From NCBI RefSeq assembly GCF_018853465.1, contig NZ_JABBOU010000104.1:1-11119 (forward strand): a stretch of 11,119 bases of DNA. The letters run 5' to 3'. Origin of the DNA: Acidithiobacillus montserratensis (GTDB taxonomy: Bacteria; Pseudomonadota; Gammaproteobacteria; Acidithiobacillales; Acidithiobacillaceae). A program made the position numbers and the translations under genes. The notes below the pieces were generated by a model. It made no database searches. It worked only from the letters and a program-made list of their open reading frames with translations, and was not told where the DNA came from. This document shows, one piece after another, positions 1 to 6,681 of this stretch (its first letter is position 1; each line of letters starts with the position of its first letter).

Positions 1-679
1 ACCGGCGGGAGCCCTGCTGTTTCGTGTTGATCCGCGTCGCTATCAGCTGGCCCTGGATAAAGCCCAGGCTGCGCTTGCCGTAGCCAGCACCCGCCTGGCT
101 CTGCGTCGCGAACAGGCAGCGCGCCGCGCCGCATTACCTGCTGCAGCGGTTTCCGCCGAGGCCCGCGCCGATGCCGTGCTGGCAGTGAATGTCGCTGCAG
201 CACAACTGCGCGCCGCTCAGGCGGCCGTGCGTCTGGCTGCCTATGACTTGGGGCGAACGGTTGTGCGGGCGCCGGTTGCCGGGACCATTACCCATCTGCG
301 CTTGCGGGCCGGTGACTATGCAACCCAGGGTCAGGGATTGCTGGCCTTGGTGGAAGCGAAGTCCTATTGGATTGATGCTTATTTTGAGCAGACCCGCCTG
401 CAGGGGGTGCATATTGGTGAGCATGCCCGGATCACCCTGTTGGGCGCGCATGAGCGTTTGTCCGGCATTGTGGAGAGCATTGCGCCGGCTATTGCTGACC
501 GCGAAAGTCAGACCGGTGAGAGGTTGCAGGCCAGGGTCCGGGCAAGCTTCAACTGGGTTCGTTTACCCTCGCGCATTCCGGTGCGCATCCGGTTACTCAA
601 AAAACCCAAAAATTTCCCCCTGGTGGCAGGCATGATCTGCTCCGTACGCATCGAAAAAAGTCGCAGCATCAATAAATGA
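1..679 (+). CDS. HlyD/AaeA-type membrane fusion protein of an efflux pump (5' end missing)
   Basis: Periplasmic adaptor subunit of a multidrug or aromatic-acid efflux system, linking an inner-membrane pump to an outer-membrane channel. The reading frame is open from base 2, so the gene began before the window; about 225 codons remain, against roughly 300 or more in the family. What is visible, in order: an alanine/arginine-rich helical hairpin (bases ~50-250), the second lipoyl/barrel-sandwich half with the motif VVRAPVAGTITHLRLRAGD (~260-320), then a beta-barrel stretch starting WIDAYFEQTRL (~368-400). Near the C-terminus is FNWVRLPSRIPVRIRL, which resembles the NWVRLAQRxPVRI signature of AaeA/EmrA-like proteins. 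The N-terminal membrane anchor is not in the window. In related loci the adaptor is often the last gene after a FUSC-type pump gene, which fits its position here before a terminator. The substrate cannot be told from sequence. Confidence 0.85.
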   Translation, partial: PAGALLFRVDPRRYQLALDKAQAALAVASTRLALRREQAARRAALPAAAVSAEARADAVLAVNVAAAQLRAAQAAVRLAAYDLGRTVVRAPVAGTITHLRLRAGDYATQGQGLLALVEAKSYWIDAYFEQTRLQGVHIGEHARITLLGAHERLSGIVESIAPAIADRESQTGERLQARVRASFNWVRLPSRIPVRIRLLKKPKNFPLVAGMICSVRIEKSRSINK

Positions 680-702
680 AAAGGCCCCGGTAAAGGGGCC
701 TT
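671..702 (-). terminator. Rho-independent terminator downstream of metE
   Basis: A perfect 8-bp stem (AAGGCCCC at 681-688 and GGGGCCTT at 695-702) encloses a 6-base loop. Read on the minus strand, the stem is followed by TTCATTTATT (680 down to 671), the T-rich tail expected of an intrinsic terminator. The stem begins about 24 bases after the metE stop. On the plus strand the hairpin starts 2 bases after the fusion-protein stop but has no T tract, so termination there is less certain. It may act for both convergent genes. Confidence 0.8.
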
Positions 703-725
703 GGTAATGCAAAATCCCGGAGGAA

Positions 726-3080
726 TCAGACGTGCTTGGCACGCACCTGCTTGGCGGCTTCCACCATGTTTTCCAGGGCCGGGGTAACTTCTGCCCACTT
801 GCGGGTCTTGAGTCCGCAGTCAGGGTTGATCCACAGGCGCTCGGCAGGAACGACCTTCACGGCTTTTTCCATCAGACCCACCATTTCTTCGACACTGGGA
901 ACGCGGGGGGAGTGGATATCATACACACCGGGTCCGATTTCGTTGGGGTAATTGAAGGTGGCAAAAGCGTCCAGCAACTCCATTTGCGACCGGGAAGTTT
1001 CGATGGTGATGACGTCCGCATCCATGGCCGCAATGGCAGGCAGAATGTCATTGAACTCCGAGTAACACATATGGGTATGAATCTGCACGTCATCGGGAGC
1101 GATTTGCGCAGAAATCCGGAAAGCCCGGGAAGCCCAGTTCAGATAGTGATCCCAGTCCTTGCGCTTGAGGGGTAGTCCTTCGCGGTAGGCGGGTTCGTCA
1201 ATCTGAATGATGCCGATACCAGCGTCGATCAAGTCCTTGACCTCATCACGGATAGCTAGGGCAATTTGCAGGGCGGTTCTTTCCCGGGGCTGGTCATCGC
1301 GGACAAAAGACCACTGGAGAATGGTCACCGGTCCGGTGAGCATGCCTTTCATGGGGCGCTGGGTCAGGGATTGGGCATATTGGCTCCAGGCCACGGTCAT
1401 GGGGGTGGGACGGGATACGTCACCGAAAATCAACGGCGGTTTCACATAGCGTGAACCGTAGCTCTGTACCCAGCCATGGCGGGTAAAGGCAAATCCTGCC
1501 AACTGCTCACCAAAGTATTCCACCATGTCGTTGCGTTCAGGCTCGCCGTGAACCGGCACATCAATGCCCAGACGTTCCTGTTCTTTCACCACCAGGGCAA
1601 TTTCCGCTTCCATCGCCTTCTGGTAGTCGGCGTCGCTCAGTTCACCCTTGCGATTCTGCAGCCGGGCCTTACGGATTTCCGGAGTCTGGGGGAAACTGCC
1701 GATGCTGGTGGTGGGGAAAGCAGGCAGCTTGAAACGCGCCCGCTGTGCGGCTTCGCGCGTCGGGAAAGGGCTGTGACGCTGTCCGTCATCCTGACCCAGA
1801 CCCTCAAGGCGCTGGGCCACGGCCGGGTTGTGAATGCGCGGGGAGGTTTTGCGGGAATGCACGGCAGCGCGGGCGGTAGCCAGCTCCTGGGCAACGGCAT
1901 CCACGCCGGCGTTGAGGGCACGACCGAGAATGGCGACCTCATCGAGCTTTTGCACCGAGAAAGCCAGCCAGGATTTCAGTTCGGCATCCAGTTCGTTTTC
2001 CTGATCCAGATCCACCGGGGTGTGCAAGAGGCTGCAGGAAGGAGCCACCCAGAGGCGCTCGCCCAAATGCTGATGGGCGGGTTCCAGCAGTTTCAGGCCG
2101 GCATCCAGGTCCGCACGCCAGACGTTGCGACCATCCACCACACCCAGGGAAAGCACTTTTTCGGCGGGATAGTTTTTCAGGAAGCTGTCCAGTTGCTGGG
2201 GAGCGCGGCGCAGGTCCAGATGCAGGCCGGCCACCGGAAGGGCTTTGAGGACTTCGGCGTGATCGGCCACCGAATCAAAATAGGTAGCCAGCAAAATCTT
2301 GGGGCTTTTGCCCTTGCTGAGGGTCTGATAAGCCGATTCCAGAGCCTTGCGCCATTCGGCGGGAAGGTCCAGAGCCAGAGCGGGTTCATCCATCTGCACC
2401 CAATCCACACCCATGCCGGCCAGTCGCTCAAGAATTTCGGCATACACCGGCAGCACCTTGGGCAGCAGAGTCAGACGATCAAAGCAGGCATTGCCTACCG
2501 GGGCGCCGTGACCATGACAGGCACTGTCATCATGATGATGCTGAGCCTCATGATGGGCTTCGGCGTTCAGGTCCTTTTCCTTGCCCAGCCACAAATAGGT
2601 GATGGGACCGACGAGCACGGGCTTGGCCTTGATACCCAGGGCCTGGGCTTCCTTGACCTGATCAAACAGGCGCTCGCTGCTCAGACTGAAGGTCATGTTT
2701 TCGTGGAATTCCGGGACGATGAAATGGTAGTTGGTATCAAACCATTTGGTCATTTCCATGGCGGGCTGGGTGCTGGAACCACGGGCCATGGCAAAAAAGG
2801 TATCCAGGCCGACCTGGGTGCCCGAAAAACCGTAACGCGGGGGAATGGCGCCAAGGGTGCAGCTCATGTCCAGCATGTGGTCATAAAGGCTGAAATCACC
2901 GACCGGAATCAGATCCATTCCACAGGTCTGCTGGATTTTCCAGTGGCGGTCACGTAACTGGGCAGCGCGGGCTTGCAGTTCCTTTTCGTCAATTTCCTTG
3001 GACCAAAAGCTTTCCAGCGCTTTTTTGAGTTCGCGTTTATGACCGATACGCGGAAAACCGAGACTGTGAACGGACGTCAT
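726..3080 (-). CDS. metE: Cobalamin-independent methionine synthase (5-methyltetrahydropteroyltriglutamate-homocysteine methyltransferase)
   Basis: Cytoplasmic enzyme that transfers the methyl group of 5-methyltetrahydrofolate (polyglutamate) to homocysteine, the last step of methionine synthesis, without vitamin B12. The protein aligns with E. coli MetE from end to end. It has the N-terminal LGFPRIG, the repeat-barrel signatures WVQMDEPAL (~227) and IIQIDEPA (~624), and the zinc/homocysteine site. Counting from the start used here, the zinc ligands are His670 and Cys672 (in HTHMCYSEF), Glu694 (TIETSR) and Cys755 (NPDCGLKTR). Length is 784 residues, about 30 more than E. coli, mainly because of a His-rich insertion at residues ~170-198. 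The start at 3080 ([13 protein letters not shown]) is chosen because AGGAG lies 8 bases upstream. An in-frame ATG at 3086 has the same AGGAG only 2 bases away. Last gene of the minus-strand methionine cluster, with its own candidate promoter and MetR-like site. Ser674 replaces the oxidation-sensitive Cys645 of E. coli. Confidence 0.98.
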   Translation of the reverse strand: MTSVHSLGFPRIGHKRELKKALESFWSKEIDEKELQARAAQLRDRHWKIQQTCGMDLIPVGDFSLYDHMLDMSCTLGAIPPRYGFSGTQVGLDTFFAMARGSSTQPAMEMTKWFDTNYHFIVPEFHENMTFSLSSERLFDQVKEAQALGIKAKPVLVGPITYLWLGKEKDLNAEAHHEAQHHHDDSACHGHGAPVGNACFDRLTLLPKVLPVYAEILERLAGMGVDWVQMDEPALALDLPAEWRKALESAYQTLSKGKSPKILLATYFDSVADHAEVLKALPVAGLHLDLRRAPQQLDSFLKNYPAEKVLSLGVVDGRNVWRADLDAGLKLLEPAHQHLGERLWVAPSCSLLHTPVDLDQENELDAELKSWLAFSVQKLDEVAILGRALNAGVDAVAQELATARAAVHSRKTSPRIHNPAVAQRLEGLGQDDGQRHSPFPTREAAQRARFKLPAFPTTSIGSFPQTPEIRKARLQNRKGELSDADYQKAMEAEIALVVKEQERLGIDVPVHGEPERNDMVEYFGEQLAGFAFTRHGWVQSYGSRYVKPPLIFGDVSRPTPMTVAWSQYAQSLTQRPMKGMLTGPVTILQWSFVRDDQPRERTALQIALAIRDEVKDLIDAGIGIIQIDEPAYREGLPLKRKDWDHYLNWASRAFRISAQIAPDDVQIHTHMCYSEFNDILPAIAAMDADVITIETSRSQMELLDAFATFNYPNEIGPGVYDIHSPRVPSVEEMVGLMEKAVKVVPAERLWINPDCGLKTRKWAEVTPALENMVEAAKQVRAKHV

Positions 3081-3088
3081 GGGCATTA

Positions 3089-3093
3089 CTCCT
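3089..3093 (-). promoter_or_regulatory. Ribosome binding site deciding the metE start
   Basis: On the minus strand the sequence reads GCAGAGGAGTA followed by two in-frame ATG codons. AGGAG is 2 bases from the ATG at 3086 but 8 bases from the ATG at 3080. The latter is normal spacing, and it gives a protein starting [13 protein letters not shown] as in most MetE proteins. Confidence 0.7.
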
Positions 3094-3110
3094 CTGCGAA
3101 AATTGAGGCC

Positions 3111-3139
3111 ATCATGCCCTGCCCGGAGTCTCGGCTCAA
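3111..3139 (-). promoter_or_regulatory. Candidate metE promoter (-35/-10)
   Basis: Read on the minus strand: TTGAGC (3139-3134; 4 of 6 match to TTGACA), a 17-base spacer, then CATGAT (3116-3111; 4 of 6 match to TATAAT). It lies in the ~95-base gap between ubiE and metE, and the -10 ends 30 bases before the metE start. The boxes are weak, as expected for an activator-dependent promoter, and a MetR-like dyad lies 23 bases upstream of the -35. Prediction by eye only. Confidence 0.4.
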
Positions 3140-3160
3140 GAGGGAATTTTTAGGTGTTCA

Positions 3161-3177
3161 GATGAAAAGCATTCATC
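3161..3177 (-). promoter_or_regulatory. Candidate MetR operator upstream of metE
   Basis: GATGAA-AAGCA-TTCATC is a perfect 6-bp inverted repeat around a 5-base centre. Its core TGAA-N5-TTCA (3163-3175) matches the known MetR binding consensus TGAANNWNNTTCA at all eight arm bases; only the central W is not met (G/C here). It sits 82 bases upstream of the metE start and 23 bases upstream of the candidate -35, and overlaps the last bases of ubiE. In enterobacteria, MetR (LysR family) activates metE with homocysteine as co-inducer. No metR gene is in this window, so the regulator is inferred. Confidence 0.45.
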
Positions 3178-3961
3178 AGTCCATACGAAAGCCGCGATGC
3201 AGCGCGACAATACCCCCCGACAAATTGAAAACTTCCACCCGTTCCAGTCCGGCATCTTCCATCATCATCTTGAAAGTGTCCTGGTCGGGGAAGCGGCGGA
3301 TGGATTCCACCAGATATTGATAACTTTCCCGATCCTTGGCCACGAGCTCGCCAATGCGTGGCAGCAGCTGAAAGGAGTAGAGGTCGTAGATGGACTGCAA
3401 ACCCGGCCAGCGCGGGTGGGAAAATTCCAAAATCAAAGCGCGGCCACCGGTCTTGAGAACACGATGAATTTCCTTCAGGGCGCGCTCGGGGTGGGTCATG
3501 TTGCGGATTCCGAAGGCGAGGGTCACCAGATCAAATTCGCGATCAGGGAAAGGGAGTTCTTCGGCATTGGCTTCGACAAAATCGACCCCGGCGACAATCC
3601 CCTTGTCGGCCAGGCGCGTTTCGCCAACGGCGAGCATTTCCGGATTGATGTCCGATACGACGATGGATCCCCGAGGTTGGATGCGCGGATAAATGGCGGC
3701 GGCCAGATCACCGGTTCCTCCAGCCAGGTCCAGCACCCGCTGGCCGGGGCGGGGGCGGGCCAGATCGACCGTGAAGCGCTTCCACAGACGATGGACACCG
3801 AGTGACATCAGGTCATTCATCAGGTCGTATTTGCCCGCAACACTGCTGAATACCCCTTTCACCAGATCTTCCTTTTCAGTTTCCGGAACTTCCTGGTAAC
3901 CAAAGTGGGTGGTGGGCACGAGTGCCTGATCCTGCATGTCCTCTCCCTGTTGATCACTCAT
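3176..3961 (-). CDS. ubiE: Ubiquinone/menaquinone biosynthesis C-methyltransferase UbiE
   Basis: SAM-dependent C-methyltransferase acting on the polyprenyl benzoquinol ring in ubiquinone synthesis (or demethylmenaquinol in menaquinone synthesis); peripheral to the inner membrane. Visible signatures: THFGYQEV (18-25), [20 protein letters not shown] (40-59), SAM-binding motif [12 protein letters not shown] (76-86), NAEELPFPD (132-140), FGIRNMTH (150-157) and [16 protein letters not shown] (~195-210). The C-terminal [14 protein letters not shown] is also typical. Length 261 residues against about 251 in E. coli. The start at 3961 has AGGAG 9 bases upstream. A second ATG at 3937 also has a purine-rich GGGAGAGG before it and would give a 253-residue protein closer to the family, so the true start is uncertain by 8 residues. 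It lies 55 bases after the GST-like gene and before metE, and consumes the SAM made from methionine. Confidence 0.97.
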   Translation of the reverse strand: MSDQQGEDMQDQALVPTTHFGYQEVPETEKEDLVKGVFSSVAGKYDLMNDLMSLGVHRLWKRFTVDLARPRPGQRVLDLAGGTGDLAAAIYPRIQPRGSIVVSDINPEMLAVGETRLADKGIVAGVDFVEANAEELPFPDREFDLVTLAFGIRNMTHPERALKEIHRVLKTGGRALILEFSHPRWPGLQSIYDLYSFQLLPRIGELVAKDRESYQYLVESIRRFPDQDTFKMMMEDAGLERVEVFNLSGGIVALHRGFRMD

Positions 3962-4016
3962 AATACACGACTCCTGTTATCGTAAATGCGGCTTCCAGCC
4001 ATTCAGACCCGACGAC

Positions 4017-4673
4017 TCAGACTGAGCGTAGCAGAAGACTGCCTTTTTCGCTGATATAATTGCGCAGTCGTTCCGGAAAGTCAGCCGTAACGGAACCGGC
4101 TACTTCCGGTAATTCCATGAGCAAGGCCGTCCAGCGCCGCAGTTTGCCCAAGGCTTCCCAGCGCGGTAATGGTCTTAAGGCATGGAGGATTTCCATGCGC
4201 ATGAATAAGGGCGCATAAGCCGCATCCACGAGGCTGAAGTTCTGGCCGGCAAAAAAATGGCTTCCGGTCATGTTTTTTTCCAGCCGCTCCAGTTTGTCGA
4301 AGAGTTGGCGACTGGCGGCGGTAAAGCGTTCTTCTCCCTGGGCGATCATCATCTGAAACTGGTCACCGATCATTTCGCTGCCGAAGGCAATCCAGGCGCG
4401 ATGCTGGGCGCGCTCCAGCGGGTCGGCAGGATGCAATGCCGGCGCAATGGTTTCATCCAGGTATTCATTGATGACCTGGGACTCGAAAAGCACCGTATCC
4501 GTCCCGATTTTCAGGCAGGGCACTTTTCCCATGGGGGATAAAGTCAGAAACCATTCGGGTTTGTGGGCAAGATCAATATGGGTGAGCTGGAAACCCACCT
4601 GCTTGTGCAGCAAGGTGATGACCGAACGTTGCACATAGGGGCAGAGGGGGAAGCTGATCAGTTCCAGAGTCAT
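4017..4673 (-). CDS. Glutathione S-transferase family protein (cysteine-type, omega/lambda-like)
   Basis: A soluble two-domain GST-fold protein of 218 residues. The N-terminal thioredoxin-like domain has FPLCPYVQR (8-16) with Cys11 at the usual catalytic position. It also has the glutathione-binding LSPMGKVPCL (45-54, cis-Pro52) and FESQVINEYL (63-72). The rest is the all-helical C-terminal domain, with the fold-stabilising pattern NFSLVDAAYAPL (~144-155). CPY-type active sites are found in omega, lambda and DHAR-like GSTs, which act as thiol transferases or glutathionyl reductases rather than classical conjugating enzymes; SspA-like regulators share the fold. Substrate unknown. AAGGAG precedes the ATG by 6 bases. 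It lies 21 bases after metW and 55 before ubiE, so is probably co-transcribed. A role in thiol protection of methionine metabolism is only suggested by position. Confidence 0.9.
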   Translation of the reverse strand: MTLELISFPLCPYVQRSVITLLHKQVGFQLTHIDLAHKPEWFLTLSPMGKVPCLKIGTDTVLFESQVINEYLDETIAPALHPADPLERAQHRAWIAFGSEMIGDQFQMMIAQGEERFTAASRQLFDKLERLEKNMTGSHFFAGQNFSLVDAAYAPLFMRMEILHALRPLPRWEALGKLRRWTALLMELPEVAGSVTADFPERLRNYISEKGSLLLRSV

Positions 4674-4694
4674 GGCATTCTCCTTGCGTAGGCC

Positions 4695-5300
4695 TCAGCG
4701 TGCGTCCAGCGCACAGCGATACAAGGCAACTTCTCCAAAAAAGTTGGGTAACAGACGATTGCGCCAGGTACTGCGCCGCCGGTCATTCAGTACTACCCGC
4801 TGATGAATGACAATACCGTTGTCAGCGCAGAGCTGCTCGAAATCCCGAATCGTACACAGGTGGATGTTGGGAGTATCGTACCATGTATGAGGCAAGGCGT
4901 CTGTGGTCGGCATTTTGCCCAGAACACCCAGTTGCCAGCGCGCATGCCAGTGTCCCATATTGGGGAAGGTCACAATCACTTCCCGGCCAACCCGCAACAT
5001 CTCCAGTAATAGCTGGCGGGGAAAGGTCGTTGCCTGGAGCGTGAGAGAAAGCACCACAGTATCTACGCTGAGATCGGCAAAATTTTTGAGACCCTGATCC
5101 AGATCCTGCTGAATGACAGGTATTCCCCGACGAATGGCCGCAACCACCCGGTCTTCTTCTATTTCCACCCCGTAACCCTGCACCCCCTTTTCGGCGCGCA
5201 GGTAAGCCAGCAGCTCGCCCTCCCCGCAACCCAGATCGAGGATGCGACTCTGGGGAGCAATCCAGTCGGCGATGATGGCGAGATCGCGACGCAGCTTCAT
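4695..5300 (-). CDS. metW: Methionine biosynthesis protein MetW
   Basis: A 201-residue methyltransferase-fold protein that accompanies MetX in many proteobacteria and is needed with it for methionine synthesis in several of them; its biochemical role is less clear than its genetics. Visible: motif [17 protein letters not shown] (19-34), an acidic VEIEEDRV (45-52), [11 protein letters not shown] (112-122) and the MetW-typical [14 protein letters not shown] (145-158). The ATG at 5300 overlaps the metX stop in an ATGA arrangement (5297-5300), which implies translational coupling with metX. Length is normal for the family. No catalytic activity should be assumed from the SAM-binding motif alone. 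Confidence 0.96.
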   Translation of the reverse strand: MKLRRDLAIIADWIAPQSRILDLGCGEGELLAYLRAEKGVQGYGVEIEEDRVVAAIRRGIPVIQQDLDQGLKNFADLSVDTVVLSLTLQATTFPRQLLLEMLRVGREVIVTFPNMGHWHARWQLGVLGKMPTTDALPHTWYDTPNIHLCTIRDFEQLCADNGIVIHQRVVLNDRRRSTWRNRLLPNFFGEVALYRCALDAR

Positions 5301-6448
5301 AGGCCGATCTCCTCGGCCACGCGTTGCAGATAAGTGCGCAGGACGGCCACGTATTGGGGGATAGGCATCAAAAACGAGTCATGGCCGTGGGTGGCCTCGA
5401 TTTCGGCATAGCTGACATCGCGATTGCAGGTGTAGAGGGCCTGGACGATTTCCCGGGAGCGTTCCGGAGAAAAACGCCAGTCGGAACTGAAAGAAATGAC
5501 CAGGAAAGCCGCTTGTATCCGGGCAAAGGCTTCTGCCAGATTGCCCCCGTAGGCACTGGCCGGATCAAAGTAATCCAGGGCCTTGGTGATGTAGAGATAG
5601 CTGTTGGCATCAAAGCGTTCGACAAAGCTGGAACCCTGGTAGCGCAGATAGCTCTCCACTTCAAAATCCACATCAAAACCAAAAGAGAAAGCCTTGCCTC
5701 CCCGGGTATCGCGGCCAAACTTGCTGCGCATGGCGTCATCGGAAAGGTAGGTGATATGGCCAATCATGCGTGCCAGGGAGAGACCCCGGCGGGGTTTGGT
5801 GTCGTGGGCATAATAGCGACCATTATGAAAATCCGGGTCGGTCATGATGGCCTGGCGGCAGACTTCATTGAAAGCGATGTTTTGCGCGGTCAGTTTGGGG
5901 GCGGCAGCGATGACCACGGCATTACGCAGGCGCTCCGGGTAATCCATGCTCCATTGCATGACCTGCATACCGCCCAGGCTGCCGCCAATGACGGCAGCCC
6001 ATTGCGCAATATCCAGGTGGTCCGCCAGATCGGCCTGGGTCTTTACCCAGTCGCGCACGGTCACCATAGGAAAATCCAGGCCCCAGGGACTGCCAGTTTC
6101 TGGATTGATGCTCGCGGGACCGGTTGAACCTTTACACGATCCGATGAAATTGGCGCAGACGAAAAAGAATTGCTTCGTATCCATGGCCTTGCCGGGACCG
6201 AGCAGATGTTCCCACCAGCCCGGTTTGCGGTCTTCCAGCTGATGATAACCGGCGGCATGATGGTCACCGGAGAGGGCGTGACAGAGCAGGATGGCGTTAC
6301 TGCGCTCCCGGTTCAATACCCCGTAAGTTTCATAAACCAGAGTATAGCCAGGCAAGCTCCGCCCGCACTCCAGTTGCAGTTCGGCCGGGAAGGTGACCGT
6401 CTGCGGCGTGACCAATCCAACGGAATCAGCAGGTATCTGAGCAGGCAT
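5297..6448 (-). CDS. metX: Homoserine O-acyltransferase MetX (acetyl- or succinyl-transferase)
   Basis: Alpha/beta-hydrolase-fold enzyme that acylates the hydroxyl of L-homoserine, the first committed step of methionine synthesis. Visible: the N-terminal [13 protein letters not shown] (8-20), the oxyanion-side [14 protein letters not shown] (54-67), [12 protein letters not shown] (112-123), nucleophile elbow GGSLGGMQ with Ser157, the acid Asp323 (SSDWRFSP) and catalytic His356 (HGHDSFLM). Full length at 383 residues. The family contains both homoserine acetyltransferases and succinyltransferases, and the acyl donor cannot be safely read by eye. The start at 6448 fits the family N-terminus, but no clear Shine-Dalgarno is seen before it. 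First gene of the minus-strand cluster, overlapping metW by 4 bases. Confidence 0.97.
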   Translation of the reverse strand: MPAQIPADSVGLVTPQTVTFPAELQLECGRSLPGYTLVYETYGVLNRERSNAILLCHALSGDHHAAGYHQLEDRKPGWWEHLLGPGKAMDTKQFFFVCANFIGSCKGSTGPASINPETGSPWGLDFPMVTVRDWVKTQADLADHLDIAQWAAVIGGSLGGMQVMQWSMDYPERLRNAVVIAAAPKLTAQNIAFNEVCRQAIMTDPDFHNGRYYAHDTKPRRGLSLARMIGHITYLSDDAMRSKFGRDTRGGKAFSFGFDVDFEVESYLRYQGSSFVERFDANSYLYITKALDYFDPASAYGGNLAEAFARIQAAFLVISFSSDWRFSPERSREIVQALYTCNRDVSYAEIEATHGHDSFLMPIPQYVAVLRTYLQRVAEEIGL

Positions 6449-6498
6449 GGTATGCTTTTCTAATCATCATAATATTGAGGAGCTAAAGGAGCCGAGTG

Positions 6499-6527
6499 AG
6501 TCTAAACTTCAAGGACGGCGGCGACAA
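6499..6527 (-). promoter_or_regulatory. Possible metX promoter
   Basis: On the minus strand, TTGTCG (6527-6522) and TAGACT (6504-6499) are separated by 17 bases, each 4 of 6 to the sigma-70 consensus, and lie about 50 bases before the metX start. No SAM-I or SAM-II riboswitch pattern, and no TGAA-N5-TTCA MetR-like dyad, was seen in this intergenic region. Weak candidate. Confidence 0.25.
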
Positions 6528-6568
6528 GCGGCATGAGGGCAGTCATCGAAGTAGTGCAAACCTGGAGT

Positions 6569-6589
6569 AAAATTCTGTGTAGGAATTTT
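6569..6589. repeat. Inverted repeat in the divergent metX / membrane-protein intergenic region
   Basis: AAAATTC (6569-6575) and GAATTTT (6583-6589) form a perfect 7-bp inverted repeat around a 7-base centre. It ends at the candidate -35 of the downstream membrane-protein gene, so it could be a dimeric repressor or activator site. As an RNA hairpin it would be AT-rich and weak, with no following T tract, so a terminator is less likely. Confidence 0.35.
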
Positions 6590-6617
6590 GTATTCACCTA
6601 TCTGGATGGTTTAGAAT
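6588..6617 (+). promoter_or_regulatory. Candidate promoter of the membrane-protein gene
   Basis: TTGTAT (6588-6593; 3 of 6 to consensus), an 18-base spacer, then TAGAAT (6612-6617; 5 of 6 to TATAAT). It lies about 65 bases before the proposed TTG start at 6682 and overlaps the end of the 21-base dyad at 6569-6589. Predicted by eye. Confidence 0.35.
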
Positions 6618-6670
6618 GTGTAGGGAATATGATCCGCATTAAGATGTGTTTGGCCATGTGCCAAATTGCC

Positions 6671-6675
6671 GGGAG
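6671..6675 (+). promoter_or_regulatory. Ribosome binding site supporting a TTG start at 6682
   Basis: GGGAG is followed by 6 bases (ATAATT) and then TTG at 6682. The alternative in-frame starts, GTG at 6646, GTG at 6658 and ATG at 6739, lack a comparable site at normal spacing. Confidence 0.5.
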
Positions 6676-6681
6676 ATAATT

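Noticed and set aside
1476..2957. A 493-codon open frame on the plus strand opposite metE.
   Set aside because: It lies wholly antisense to a clear full-length metE and has no recognisable domain. Its His-rich and low-complexity character reflects the complementary strand of GC-rich codons.
3962..4016. A small hairpin (GGCT-TCC-AGCC) between the GST-like gene and ubiE.
   Set aside because: The stem is 4 bp with no T tract, so it is not a credible terminator or regulatory element.
6449..6568. A SAM or other methionine riboswitch before metX.
   Set aside because: No match to the SAM-I, SAM-II or SAH core patterns could be found by eye. A covariance-model search of this stretch would be decisive.
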